Below, piece after piece: positions 45,653 to 54,514 of a stretch of 64,000 nt of DNA. Numbering within the stretch: the first letter of the stretch is position 1; the number at the start of each line of letters is the position of its first letter. The notes beneath the pieces were generated by a model. The model was not told the origin of the DNA and made no database searches. It worked only from the letters and a program-made list of their open reading frames with translations. This stretch comes from Novosphingobium sp. (lineage in GTDB: Bacteria; Pseudomonadota; Alphaproteobacteria; Sphingomonadales; Sphingomonadaceae). Location of the stretch: positions 62,001-126,000 of the forward strand of contig JAGIAR010000005.1 of NCBI GenBank assembly GCA_017744735.1, in the 5' to 3' direction. The translations under genes were made by a program, and so were the position numbers.

Positions 45653-46204
45653 CTACTTCCCCAAATCCAGCACCAGCGCCCGGCAGCTCAGGGCGTAGGC
45701 GTAGAGGTCGCCGACGGTGTGCATGTCGCGCTCTCCAACAGCCACGAGGGCGTCGGCGGGCACTCCCGCAGGAATGCCGGGACCGTGATCTTCGGCGGCG
45801 GCAGGGGCTGAGCCGGCTGCACCTCGATCTGACGGGCACACGAGACGGTGAGTGCCGATATACCGAGCAGTAGCATCGCCCGCAGCCGCCTTAGCTTCCT
45901 GATATTCATCGTCTGCCTTTCTGGCCTTGGCGGCGTATTCCGCTTCCTTGGCCTTCAACTGTTGCTCGGCGAGTATCCGCGCCCGCTCCTGTGCTTTCGC
46001 GAACCCGTCGATGGTGTGCTGCAGCCGCTCGGCTTTCGGTTTCCAGCCCTCCCAATGCAGGTCCGGCACGATCGGCAGCGGTATGCGCACGTCGACGTAG
46101 GTGTTCGCGAACAGCACCGCGATGATGCCGATGAGGCCCAGGCGGAAGGTGAGGCCGGCGAAGAGGGCGGCGGCGCGGGCTTGGAGGGAGGGGAAGAGGT
46201 TCAT
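45653..46204 (-). CDS. Rz-like inner-membrane spanin
   Basis: A 183-residue protein with one N-terminal membrane helix (about 20-40) and a long charged coiled coil (about 62-115, rich in A, K, E, Q), the topology of i-spanins that fuse inner and outer membranes at the end of lysis. Its ATG overlaps the endolysin stop (TGATG). A lipoprotein gene is nested in another frame inside its 3' half, as in lambda Rz/Rz1. An ATG six codons upstream is possible. Confidence 0.8.
   Translation of the reverse strand: MNLFPSLQARAAALFAGLTFRLGLIGIIAVLFANTYVDVRIPLPIVPDLHWEGWKPKAERLQHTIDGFAKAQERARILAEQQLKAKEAEYAAKARKADDEYQEAKAAAGDATARYIGTHRLVCPSDRGAAGSAPAAAEDHGPGIPAGVPADALVAVGERDMHTVGDLYAYALSCRALVLDLGK
45688..45909 (-). 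CDS. Rz1-like outer-membrane spanin lipoprotein, nested
   Basis: 73 residues. A lipoprotein signal (basic MNIRKLRRLRA, hydrophobic LLLGISAL, lipobox TVSC with the lipidated C24) is followed by a proline-rich mature part (QPAQPLPPPK). Fully embedded in the Rz-like gene in a different frame. The combination of lipobox, proline content and nesting is diagnostic of o-spanins. Confidence 0.82.
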   Translation of the reverse strand: MNIRKLRRLRAMLLLGISALTVSCARQIEVQPAQPLPPPKITVPAFLRECPPTPSWLLESATCTPSATSTPTP

Positions 46205-46719
46205 CACAGCCCCGTCATGCACACGCGGTATTCAGCCGCCCGCCGGTTCTGTAGGCCCTTCCGAACCTTCCCGCCGGCGCGGTTCCAGCTCGTGATCGCC
46301 GCACAGCCACCGCGAAAGTCCCCCGCGTCGAACCGCTTGTCCGCCGTGGATCCGGCATAGGCGCGCAGCCCGATGTTGTAGGCCAGCGAGGTTGCCGCGG
46401 CGAGTTGGTAGGGATGGCCCTTGAGCCTCGGGGTCGCCGCCAGCACGCCCTTGGCAAAACCGTCCGACGCATCGGCCAGCATGTCCTCGCATTCGGCGTC
46501 GGAATAGCGCTTCATCTCGACGCGCGTCTCGCCGTAGCACACGGTCCACACGCCCACGATGTCCTTGTAGGGATGGTTGGACTTGCCCTCCCACGGCTGC
46601 AGCAGGCCGAGCAGCGCGGCGGCACCGACGGCGCCGGCGGTCGCGATCAGCTTGCCCTTGCCGGTCTTGGGTGCCTCCATGGGCTGCAGGGGCGCCGGCC
46701 GCTGGACCTCATCCGGCAT
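46204..46719 (-). CDS. SAR endolysin (GH24 lysozyme)
   Basis: A 171-residue muramidase. An alanine/glycine-rich, weakly hydrophobic N-terminal helix (about 22-42) fits a signal-anchor-release segment. The catalytic triad E44-x8-D53-x5-T59 (WEGKS, YKDIVGVWT) closely matches phage 21 lysozyme. Such enzymes are exported by Sec, stay tethered, and become active when the membrane is depolarised. Its ATG overlaps the holin end by 11 bases. Confidence 0.92.
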   Translation of the reverse strand: MPDEVQRPAPLQPMEAPKTGKGKLIATAGAVGAAALLGLLQPWEGKSNHPYKDIVGVWTVCYGETRVEMKRYSDAECEDMLADASDGFAKGVLAATPRLKGHPYQLAAATSLAYNIGLRAYAGSTADKRFDAGDFRGGCAAITSWNRAGGKVRKGLQNRRAAEYRVCMTGL

Positions 46720-46966
46720 TCTTCGCCTCCTCGATCTTCGCCTGCGCCTTGGGCTGCGATACGAACCGCGCGATCAGCCCGGCGGCGAACAGCACCAGCG
46801 AGACGCCCTGCGCATAGGGCAGGTAGGCGCGCAGATCCTGCGGCATGGAGTTCCATGTGTCGGACACGATGGTGATGCCGGACAGGATGGTGAGCGCCGC
46901 GCCGTTCAGCCGCACGCTCCAGAAGCGCCATGCGTGACGCCAGCCCTCGATCAGTTGAAGCTTCAT
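46709..46966 (-). CDS. Putative holin (two-helix)
   Basis: An 85-residue protein with a tryptophan/arginine-rich amphipathic N-terminus (WRHAWRFWSVRLN) and two membrane helices (about 21-40 and 52-73). It sits directly before a SAR endolysin, so it could act as a pinholin that collapses the membrane potential. A strong AAGGAGG precedes the ATG. Confidence 0.8.
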   Translation of the reverse strand: MKLQLIEGWRHAWRFWSVRLNGAALTILSGITIVSDTWNSMPQDLRAYLPYAQGVSLVLFAAGLIARFVSQPKAQAKIEEAKNAG

Positions 46967-47277
46967 TCCAACGGCCTCCTTATGTCCTTCACCGCCTGCT
47001 CGAGCGCATCGAGACGGCGGCTCGTTTCCGCGTCCTTGGACTTCTGCAGCTCGCCCCCGGCCGTGGATCGCTCGTCGAGCCGGGTAAGCGTGACCTGCAT
47101 GTCGTTCACCGTGTTGATCAGCCACGCGCCGGAACCGCCGATCGCCATCACCAGCAGCGCCGAGATGATCCCGCCGGCCCACTTGAGCGGCGCCGGCACC
47201 TCGACCTTCTCCGGCCGCACGGCTGACATTGCGGCGGCGATTGCTACGGCCATCTTCTGTGCTTCCTCGTCGTTCAT
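46963..47277 (-). CDS. Phage membrane/coiled-coil protein
   Basis: A 104-residue protein with a short charged N-terminus, one membrane helix (about 35-56) and a C-terminal coiled coil with heptads (MQVTLTRLDERSTA, RRLDALEQAVKDI). This is a frequent companion of holins in lysis cassettes, possibly an antiholin or accessory holin. ATGA overlaps on both sides. Confidence 0.78.
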   Translation of the reverse strand: MNDEEAQKMAVAIAAAMSAVRPEKVEVPAPLKWAGGIISALLVMAIGGSGAWLINTVNDMQVTLTRLDERSTAGGELQKSKDAETSRRLDALEQAVKDIRRPLE

Positions 47278-47684
47278 GCGGCTGCGCACTCCATTCCCGC
47301 GGTGTCGTCCCGCATCCGCGAGACCCAAACCCGGCTCGCGCGCCAGGTGCGCCGGGCGGGAAAGGTGATGAGCATCTGCAGCGCCACGATGATATCCACC
47401 GCCTGCGCACCCCATGACGGCATGATGAGGTAGATCAGCCACACCGGGAGGAAGAGGCCGAGGATCACGAGATCGCGGTGGCGCATCGCCGGGCCGATGA
47501 TGCACAGGACCACGGCGAGATCGATCGACACCCACAGGATGAAGTTGAAATCCACCCCGAGCGCACAAATCGCCGTCGAGAATGCGAAGCTGCACAGCAG
47601 CACCATCGCCGTGACATTGCGCGCCACGGCCCCGATCAGCGCGGCCGCGACACCGAGCGCGAGGATGGCGTCGGAAAAGCTCAT
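47274..47684 (-). CDS. Phage integral membrane protein, unknown
   Basis: A 136-residue protein with about four membrane helices (roughly 5-22, 25-45, 48-68, 75-105) and a basic C-terminal tail. It is part of the coupled lysis-region chain. It could be a holin-like or superinfection-exclusion protein; no family recognised. Confidence 0.75.
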   Translation of the reverse strand: MSFSDAILALGVAAALIGAVARNVTAMVLLCSFAFSTAICALGVDFNFILWVSIDLAVVLCIIGPAMRHRDLVILGLFLPVWLIYLIMPSWGAQAVDIIVALQMLITFPARRTWRASRVWVSRMRDDTAGMECAAA

Positions 47685-47773
47685 CCGCCAGGGCTCGGCG
47701 TCGGGGTAGGTGCAGGCGTCGGCGTCGGGCTGGGCGACGGGGAGGGAGTGGGGGAACCGGGGATTCTGGCCAT
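47681..47773 (-). CDS. Proline-rich microprotein (30 aa)
   Basis: A 30-codon frame, MARIPG followed by an almost pure (S/T/A)P repeat and ending PGG. It has a good ribosome site (AAGGAGA) seven bases upstream and is coupled by ATGA to the next membrane protein gene. The repeat would form an extended polyproline-type rod. No known function. Confidence 0.7.
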   Translation of the reverse strand: MARIPGSPTPSPSPSPTPTPAPTPTPSPGG

Positions 47774-47792
47774 TTTCTGTCTCCTTGCTGCT

Positions 47793-48425
47793 TCAAGCCT
47801 TGATAAGCGCCACCAGCACGCCGGTGCTGTTGCCGGGGGTTCCGCCGATGGTGACGGTGCGGGTGCCGGAAGCGCCGGCGCCGATCTTCTCGTAGAAGAT
47901 GCTCACGGTGGGGTAGCCGCCGCCGGGTTGGCCGGAATAGGCGGTCTGCATGGATCCGGGCGGACTGTGAGTCCCCGAGGTGCCGCCCGACGCAACCAGC
48001 GCCACCACGACGCCGCCCTTGCTCAGCGTGACCGACGGGATGACGAGGCTGCCCGTGGTCGAGAGGGTCGCATTCGACCCGATGGCATCGTAGGCCGCCT
48101 TGCGAAACGCCGCCGTGATCGCCGACTTGTTGTTGCTGGTGCTGGTGGTGCATTGGCCATAGCCGTAGACCCCGGCTTGCGAGGCTGCCGCATAGACCGC
48201 CTCCGCATCGCACCCGCTCGCAGGATCGAATATCTCGGTGAACCCGGCAACGGGCGTCCATGCCGCGTTCGATCCGACGCTGGCCGCGATGCCCACCAGA
48301 AGATCGCCGACCTTGGTATCGGTCCCCTGCTGGATATTGACGCCCGTTCCGGTGTTGCTCGCGATCGAGCCGACGCCGACGAACTTGACGCCGCCGCCCA
48401 AGCGCAGGAGGCCGGGGGCCATCAT
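47793..48425 (-). CDS. Phage virion/fibre-associated protein, unknown
   Basis: A 210-residue protein, rich in G, S, T, V and A with alternating beta pattern (GSLVIPSVTLSKGGVVVALVAS, TRTVTIGG), like phage fibre or adhesin head domains. It is coupled to the upstream fibre gene by ATGA. The start is the MMAPG ATG at 48425; a longer frame to 48566 is a shadow. Confidence 0.75.
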   Translation of the reverse strand: MMAPGLLRLGGGVKFVGVGSIASNTGTGVNIQQGTDTKVGDLLVGIAASVGSNAAWTPVAGFTEIFDPASGCDAEAVYAAASQAGVYGYGQCTTSTSNNKSAITAAFRKAAYDAIGSNATLSTTGSLVIPSVTLSKGGVVVALVASGGTSGTHSPPGSMQTAYSGQPGGGYPTVSIFYEKIGAGASGTRTVTIGGTPGNSTGVLVALIKA

Positions 48426-49393
48426 GACGTTGCGCCCGGCGACATGCCGTAGACCTGCCCGCCGACCTTCCACAGCGTGATCCATGTCAGCCCGCTGGTC
48501 GCGAGCGTCGGCGCGGTGTTGTCGACCCATTTGACGCCCGAGGCCCCGAACGTCGTATCGGTCCATGTCAGCGTGTAGGCAGTGCCATCGTCCACGCCGA
48601 GCAGCACGCTCTGCCCGTTCGCCATGTAGGTCGCCTTGGGCGTGCGCGATGCACCGAGCGTGATCGTCTGGATCGTCCCGTTCGCCGGGTTGATCTCGAA
48701 GGCCGCGCCGTCGGTGATCGTGTAGGGCGTCTCGGTGTAGCCGGTGAAGGTCTTGTTGGTGAGGGTTTCGGCGCCGTCCAGCGTCGCGATCTGCCTGGTG
48801 GTGCCGTTGATCCGCGCGAACAACGCCGCGGTAGTCGTCCAGATGTCGCCGTTCGTCGGCGCGCTCGGCGCCGAGCCATGCGGCACCCGGAACCCAGCCC
48901 CACCGCTGGCACTCGCGACGGTTGCCACTAGCCCGGTGAACGTCGCCCCGGCGAGCAGGGCATAGGCGCTGGTCCCGATGTTAGGCCCGATGGTCCAATC
49001 GGTGATGCTGCTGCCCGAGCCGGTGCTGGCGGAAACGGCGATGCTCAGTGCGCCAGTCGAAGAATCATAGGATGAAACCACGCCCGACATCGTGTTCGTC
49101 GGCGCCGAAGTCCTCGCGACCAGGATCGGCATCCCGACATAGAATGCCTTGCCGGTTTGCGTGGTAAAGCTCTTCGTGCCGGTTCCCGCAATCGTGTTGC
49201 TCGTGGTGGACGTGCCGGAGAACAGCGCGCCGACGCCCGAGAGGATCGCGTTGATGTCGTCGACGTTAGTGTTCCACTCGGTGACAAGCACCTGCTGCGC
49301 CACGAGCCACGCGTCCATCGCGGCTCGGAAAGCGGTGTTGCTCTGCGTTGAGCGGGACGGCGGATCGGGCAGCGGGGTGAGAGTGTCGACCAT
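48422..49393 (-). CDS. Putative tail fibre protein
   Basis: A 323-residue protein. A helical N-terminal part (about 1-50, FRAAMDAWLVAQQ) is followed by serine/threonine/glycine-rich beta repeats and the segment AETLTNKTFTGY, a motif frequent in phage tail fibres. It lies directly after the tail-tip gene (TGATG). Likely receptor-binding or fibre shaft. Confidence 0.8.
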   Translation of the reverse strand: MVDTLTPLPDPPSRSTQSNTAFRAAMDAWLVAQQVLVTEWNTNVDDINAILSGVGALFSGTSTTSNTIAGTGTKSFTTQTGKAFYVGMPILVARTSAPTNTMSGVVSSYDSSTGALSIAVSASTGSGSSITDWTIGPNIGTSAYALLAGATFTGLVATVASASGGAGFRVPHGSAPSAPTNGDIWTTTAALFARINGTTRQIATLDGAETLTNKTFTGYTETPYTITDGAAFEINPANGTIQTITLGASRTPKATYMANGQSVLLGVDDGTAYTLTWTDTTFGASGVKWVDNTAPTLATSGLTWITLWKVGGQVYGMSPGATS

Positions 49394-50289
49394 CAGACAA
49401 CGCCTTCGATTTCAATGTTGAGGGTGGATTGCTCGGGGTAGTCCAGCGTCACCCGCCAATCGCGCGGGAAGCCGTAGATCAGCGCCGATTCGTATTCGTC
49501 GGTGCCTGAGAACACCGAAAACACCGCGCGCCGTTCGGACAGGATGCGGTCGACCTCGCCGACGTAGTCCTTGTCCACGATCACCCGGAAGTTGCCGGTC
49601 TTGCGGTAGGAACGCGGCACGATAGTCGTGCGGCCGAAATCGTCCGTCGTCTTGCGGCTGCTGTCGATGATGCCGAAGTCGGCGCCGTAGACCGTCGCGC
49701 CCAGGGTGCGCAGGCTGCCCATCAGCAGCGCGCCGCATTTCGCGGTCGATCCGGTGTTGTCGATCACCACGTCGATGTCTGGACCGACGTAGGGTGGCAG
49801 GCCATCGACGAACAGCGCCGTCTTGCGGATGATGGGCTGAAAGCAATAGTCGTAATAGTCGCCGCAGTTGACGTCCGAGATCAGGTCGAAATCCTCATCG
49901 TAGACCACGCCGTCGGTCGCGTCGGTCACGGTGATCGAGATGGTCGCCGCGTCGAGGTTGAAGAACGCCATCGCATCGGCGATCCCGGCCGGCACGAGCG
50001 TGACCGCGATGGTGTCGGCGTTGGAGGTCTGGCTTTCCAGATACTCGTCGAACATCGCCCACGGGTTCGTCGAGCCGAGGTCGAGCCACTTGGTCCCGTC
50101 GTCGGTCGTGGGGTCGTTGCCGGTGTTGGTCCCGGCGAGGACGCTTTCATAGGCGTGGTGGGTGCTGTCGACGCGCACCTGCTGCCCCTGCGTATAGCCG
50201 GTCGCGGGGTTGTAGGCCGCCAGCGTCTCGGCGACGTTGGTCGCATCGAGCGCGGTGTCGTCTATGGTCTCGGGGTCGATGATCTTCAT
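49393..50289 (-). CDS. Putative tail-tip/baseplate protein
   Basis: A 298-residue protein, directly after the tape measure. Residues about 25-60 (YNPATGYTQGQQVRVDSTHHAYES...NTGNDP) resemble small carbohydrate-binding-type modules found in phage tip proteins. The C-terminal half (DYVGEVDRILSERRAVFSV, YGFPRDWRVTLDYP) looks like a distal-tail beta domain. The function is inferred mainly from position. Confidence 0.7.
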   Translation of the reverse strand: MKIIDPETIDDTALDATNVAETLAAYNPATGYTQGQQVRVDSTHHAYESVLAGTNTGNDPTTDDGTKWLDLGSTNPWAMFDEYLESQTSNADTIAVTLVPAGIADAMAFFNLDAATISITVTDATDGVVYDEDFDLISDVNCGDYYDYCFQPIIRKTALFVDGLPPYVGPDIDVVIDNTGSTAKCGALLMGSLRTLGATVYGADFGIIDSSRKTTDDFGRTTIVPRSYRKTGNFRVIVDKDYVGEVDRILSERRAVFSVFSGTDEYESALIYGFPRDWRVTLDYPEQSTLNIEIEGVV

Positions 50290-53200
50290 ACCGACACCGT
50301 GTTGAGCGGCGTGTCCGCATCGGTCGCGACGATCAGCGCCGTCCCGTCCAGCGTGATCGCCTTGAAGAGCGAATAGAGCGCGTCGAGGCGGTCGGCGGAG
50401 TGCGAATTGAACCGGTCGCTGCGGTCCGCACGGTTGCCGATCAGGTCGAACAGGTCGCGCAGCCGATCCTTCACCGCATCGAGCTTGCCGCCGAGGCTGT
50501 CGGGGCTGCTCGAACTGCCGCCCGATGAGGAGGACGGATTCAGCAGCGCATTGAGCTGGTCGATCGCATCGCCGACGCTCAGTAGGTTGTCGTTGATGTC
50601 GATCAGCACGCCGACCTGCGTTTTCATCTCGTCGAGCTGCTGCTCGGCCACGGACTTGCGGTTCTGCGCCGCGGCGATGGCGTCGTTGGTGTAGGCCGCA
50701 ACCGCGCCGACCGCGCGCTGGTAGTCGACATAGCTGGTCGCGGTGCCGAGCTTGGCGTCGAGATAGGACTTGCCGTAGGTCGAGAAGTTGCCGATCGCCG
50801 TAGCGTCGCCGGTGTTGGCGAGCATGGCGTTGGAGACGAACTTGGACCACAGCGCGGCCACGCTCTGTGTCGTGTCGCCGGTGCTGGTCAGGCTGTCGCG
50901 GAAGTCGGTCAGCGTCGAGACCGCCTTGTCCGCCGTGTCGATCACGTCCTGCAGGGCGCTGCTCTCGCGCTGGTAGGCCTCGCTCAGCTTGTCCTTGGCG
51001 GTCGCGATGTCCTGTGCCTTGTAAAGCTTCTTCAGCAGCGGGCGCAGGCTCTCGTCCGCCGCGTCGAGCTCGTTCTGCCGCTGCTTGGCCAGCGCCTCTG
51101 CATCCTTGCCCTGCGCCTGGAGGATCTGCGCCTCGATGCTCGCGCGCTGCTGGGCGAGGGCTTTCTCCGCCGCGGCCTGCGCTTCGGCCGCCTGCGCCGC
51201 CTGGTCCGAGGCATCCTTCAGCACGCCGAACTCGTCGCTGAGGTCCATCAGCGCGCCATAGAGCGCCGGGTCCTTCAGCGGGTCGGTCGCGGCAACCAGT
51301 TTGGTGTATTCCGCCACCGTGTCCACGGTGCCATAGCCGAGCGGGGTCAGCGTATCGGAGATGGTCTTCTTGGCGTAGGCGACGTTCTGGTCGGTCGTGT
51401 AGAACGTCGCGCGGTAGTTCGCGCTCGCCTGGTCGATCAGTTCCTGCTGCTTCTGCACGAGCAGGCCCTGCACCTCGGCCAGCTCGGCAGTGCTGGCCTT
51501 GGCCTCGATCGCGATCTCGTTGATCTCGGCGAACTGGTCGGACAGGTCTTTCAGCGACTGCGCGAAGGGCGAGGATGCCTGCTCGGCCTCCTTGAGCACG
51601 CTTTCCCACTTGAGTGCCTTGTTGATCTGTGCCTCGAGGTCGCTGCCGGCGGTGAGGACGTTCTGCGTCGATGCGCGGATGCCACCGATCACACCGCGCT
51701 CGATCAGCAGCTTCATTGCATACATCGCGGCGCCTTCGGCGTCGGAACCGAAGTCCACCACGCCCGCATCGCCCATCTTGGTGTTGCCCTGCCCGGTCGT
51801 ATCGACGCGCCAGTGGCTGCCCCGCATCCCGACGCTGACGCCCGCGACCGCCTGCACCGTGCCGCCCAGCGCCTCGGCGATCTGGTTCAGGCTGTCGATA
51901 ATGCTGTCGGCGCTCTTCTCCGAGTTGGCGAGCTGGTCGCCCTTGCCCGAGGTGGAGATCACGGAGGTGCCGCTGATCGTCGCGCTGCCCTTGGGCGTCG
52001 AGCCGAACAGACCTCCGATCAGGCCGCCTAGGATGCCGCCCGCGATGGAGCCGATAGGACCGGCGAAATCCCCGAGGAAGCCGAGGAACTTCTTCCCCGC
52101 CGCCTCGCCGATCACGCCGCCAATGCTACTTCCGATGCTTCCCGCGGTCCCCTGCTGCCCCAGCACGGCAGTTGCCCCGGCATAGCCCAGGCCCGCCGAC
52201 TGCAGGTTTTCCTTGAGCGTCTGGCCGAACACGCCATTGCTGGAAAACACCTTTTCGAGCTTGTCGCCGAGCAATTCGGCAACCTGCTTGCCATCCTTGG
52301 TGATTGTGCTGCCGGTTTTCTGGCTCAGCACGAACGAGATCAGGCCTCCGAGCGCACCCCCGCCGATGCTGCTATAATTCCCGCTCGCAATCCCGAGCAG
52401 CCCGCCCAGCACGGAGCCGAAGCCGCCGACCTGGTTCAGGAGGGAGATCATTTGTTCGAGTTCGCGGTTTACGTCCTCGGCGGCCTCCTTCTCTTTCTTG
52501 AGACCGTCCTCCAGATTGCCCTGGTCGACTTTCGCCCGGGTGATGCCGTTCAGGAGGTCGATCTGCTTCTGGAGTTCCTGCGATAGCGCGGTCTGCCCCA
52601 GGAACTCGGCCTGCACCTGCTCCGTCACCAGCGGGCGAATCTTGGCCTCGTTCTCAAGGATGAGGAGCAGGCGTTCGCGCTCCCAGCCTACGAGGCCAAC
52701 GGCCTTTGCTTCGCGGTCGAGCTGGTCGAGTTCGTCGCGCAGATTGGCTGTCTGCTGCTTCGCCTTGAGCAGTTCGTTATAATATTCCTGATCGGCGATG
52801 ACCTTTTCTAGGCGCTCCGACAGCAGGCGGATCGTGTCGGCCTGACCCTTGGTCGCTGCGGCGTCGGCAGCGCGAGACGAGGTGAGGACGCGCACCTCCT
52901 TTTCGGAGAGGCCGGTCTTGGAAATCTGGTCGCCCAGGCTCGCGATGTAGTCCGCCGCTGCATCGTAGGCCTTGCGGTATGCCTTTTCCTCGTCGCTGAG
53001 CTGTTCCTTCTTCTTGCGGCCGCGCCTTTCCTCCAGCGCACTCAACTGACCCTCCAGAGCCAAGGCCTGCTGCAACTGCGCCGGGTCTCCGGACCGCTGG
53101 TAGGCGAGGCGCAGGTCGTCGATCTGGCTGCGCAGTTTCTCGGCCTTCTTGCCGTTGGCGTCGAGGCCAGCGGTAAGGGTCTGGACGTTGAAATAGGCCT

Positions 53201-54155
53201 TGTTCGCTTCCTGGCCGAACCCGACGATCGCCGTTCGCAGGGCCTTGATGTCGTCGATGTTGGCCTTCGATTTCGTCAGATATCCACCGAACGCGACCGA
53301 GCCCTCGGCAAAGGTGGGGTCCTTCGAGAAGGCGGAGATGCGCGCATATTCCGCCTCTGCTGCGTCGAGCGCCGCGAGTGCGGCTTCCCGGTTCGCCTTG
53401 GCATTCTGATACGACGCATTCGCCGCCCCGATGGCGGTCCGTTCGACCTGCTGCAGCGAACCGGCGAGCAAATCATTCACCTGCCGCAGCTCGTCGGCGG
53501 ACATCTTGGCGAAGTCGAACTGTTGCGCGAGATCCTTGATCGCAACGCCGGTGTCGTCGGCCTTGGTCTCGTTCTGCAGCAGCGCATTGGCCAGCGCCCC
53601 GAGAACGGAGACGCCGACCGTGATCGCGATGCCCCACCCGCCGGACATGAACTTGGCGAAGGCCGCGAACTTGCCGCCTGCCTCGTCGGCCCCGGCGCCC
53701 ATGATCGACATGGCTTGCACGAGCTGAGGAATCTGCTGCGAGGCGGCGCGGATAACGCCGGTTCCGCTGCCGATCTGGACGAAGAAGTCGCTGACCTGAA
53801 AGCCCGCCTGGTGCAACCCGGCCTGCATCGCACCGGATGCCTTGGTCACCCCATCCTGTTCGGAGCGCAGGACGTTCAATGCAGCGGCGGCACGGCGGTA
53901 TTCGGCCTCGACCTGCGACAGGTCCGCCTTGGTGCGGAGAATAGCAGCGTTATACTGCTCCTGCGTGATCGACCCTTCGGCGAGCAGCGTCTTGTAGGTC
54001 GAAAGGACCGTCTTGGATTGTGCCTGAGCCGCCGCCAGGTCGGTGGTCGCCTGCTCCGCGCGCGCCCCCGCCGCCGCCAGCTTGTCCAGCTCGGCGGCGC
54101 CCTTGGGCACCTCCGTGCTGTCAATCTTCATCGCGAGGGTGGCGATGTCCGTCAT
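50286..54155 (-). CDS. Tape measure protein
   Basis: A 1289-residue protein, mostly coiled coil and helical repeats, with a hydrophobic glycine-rich middle (about 590-730, several GG-rich membrane-like stretches) and N-terminal MKIDSTEVPKGAAELDKLA typical of phage tail length proteins. It sets tail length and is injected with DNA. The start at 54155 overlaps the stop of the frameshifted chaperone (ATGA); an upstream ATG at 54212 is rejected. Confidence 0.92.
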   Translation of the reverse strand: MTDIATLAMKIDSTEVPKGAAELDKLAAAGARAEQATTDLAAAQAQSKTVLSTYKTLLAEGSITQEQYNAAILRTKADLSQVEAEYRRAAAALNVLRSEQDGVTKASGAMQAGLHQAGFQVSDFFVQIGSGTGVIRAASQQIPQLVQAMSIMGAGADEAGGKFAAFAKFMSGGWGIAITVGVSVLGALANALLQNETKADDTGVAIKDLAQQFDFAKMSADELRQVNDLLAGSLQQVERTAIGAANASYQNAKANREAALAALDAAEAEYARISAFSKDPTFAEGSVAFGGYLTKSKANIDDIKALRTAIVGFGQEANKAYFNVQTLTAGLDANGKKAEKLRSQIDDLRLAYQRSGDPAQLQQALALEGQLSALEERRGRKKKEQLSDEEKAYRKAYDAAADYIASLGDQISKTGLSEKEVRVLTSSRAADAAATKGQADTIRLLSERLEKVIADQEYYNELLKAKQQTANLRDELDQLDREAKAVGLVGWERERLLLILENEAKIRPLVTEQVQAEFLGQTALSQELQKQIDLLNGITRAKVDQGNLEDGLKKEKEAAEDVNRELEQMISLLNQVGGFGSVLGGLLGIASGNYSSIGGGALGGLISFVLSQKTGSTITKDGKQVAELLGDKLEKVFSSNGVFGQTLKENLQSAGLGYAGATAVLGQQGTAGSIGSSIGGVIGEAAGKKFLGFLGDFAGPIGSIAGGILGGLIGGLFGSTPKGSATISGTSVISTSGKGDQLANSEKSADSIIDSLNQIAEALGGTVQAVAGVSVGMRGSHWRVDTTGQGNTKMGDAGVVDFGSDAEGAAMYAMKLLIERGVIGGIRASTQNVLTAGSDLEAQINKALKWESVLKEAEQASSPFAQSLKDLSDQFAEINEIAIEAKASTAELAEVQGLLVQKQQELIDQASANYRATFYTTDQNVAYAKKTISDTLTPLGYGTVDTVAEYTKLVAATDPLKDPALYGALMDLSDEFGVLKDASDQAAQAAEAQAAAEKALAQQRASIEAQILQAQGKDAEALAKQRQNELDAADESLRPLLKKLYKAQDIATAKDKLSEAYQRESSALQDVIDTADKAVSTLTDFRDSLTSTGDTTQSVAALWSKFVSNAMLANTGDATAIGNFSTYGKSYLDAKLGTATSYVDYQRAVGAVAAYTNDAIAAAQNRKSVAEQQLDEMKTQVGVLIDINDNLLSVGDAIDQLNALLNPSSSSGGSSSSPDSLGGKLDAVKDRLRDLFDLIGNRADRSDRFNSHSADRLDALYSLFKAITLDGTALIVATDADTPLNTVSV

Positions 54156-54514
54156 TTCGGCCTCGCCGCGAAATAGGCCGCGTCGGCGCCGAGGATCGCA
54201 TCGATTTCCCACGCCTCGAACTTGATCTCGGACACGGACTCGAACGCCTCAAGCTCGCGGAACCCGATGCGGTTCGGAGCCATGCCGTTCGAGCCGCGCG
54301 TGTGGTGCAGGCGCAGGAAGTCGGCCCACAGCATCCCCGTGCCATGCGGGAGCGAGGGAGCGCTGGCGAGCTTCGGATGCTTCCGGCCGGTCTGGCGCTC
54401 GTAGCTCAAGAGCTGCTCCTTCAACGTGCCCCCATCCTTGAGAGGCGCTTCGATCTCGAACGTGTGGCTGGCGTAGGCGATGAAGCCTTCCGTCAGTCCG
54501 GCGTAAAATTTCCC
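54152..54514 (-). CDS. Tail chaperone -1 frameshift extension (gpT-like)
   Basis: An open frame with no credible start of its own. It continues the upstream tail chaperone after a -1 shift at GGGAAAT (54514-54508), giving a roughly 255-residue fusion. The extension (KFYAGLTEGFIAYASHTFEIE ... GADAAYFAARPK) is helical and charged. In lambda the equivalent gpGT bridges tape measure and tail tube. Translation ends on the tape-measure start. Confidence 0.8.
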   Translation of the reverse strand, partial: GKFYAGLTEGFIAYASHTFEIEAPLKDGGTLKEQLLSYERQTGRKHPKLASAPSLPHGTGMLWADFLRLHHTRGSNGMAPNRIGFRELEAFESVSEIKFEAWEIDAILGADAAYFAARPK

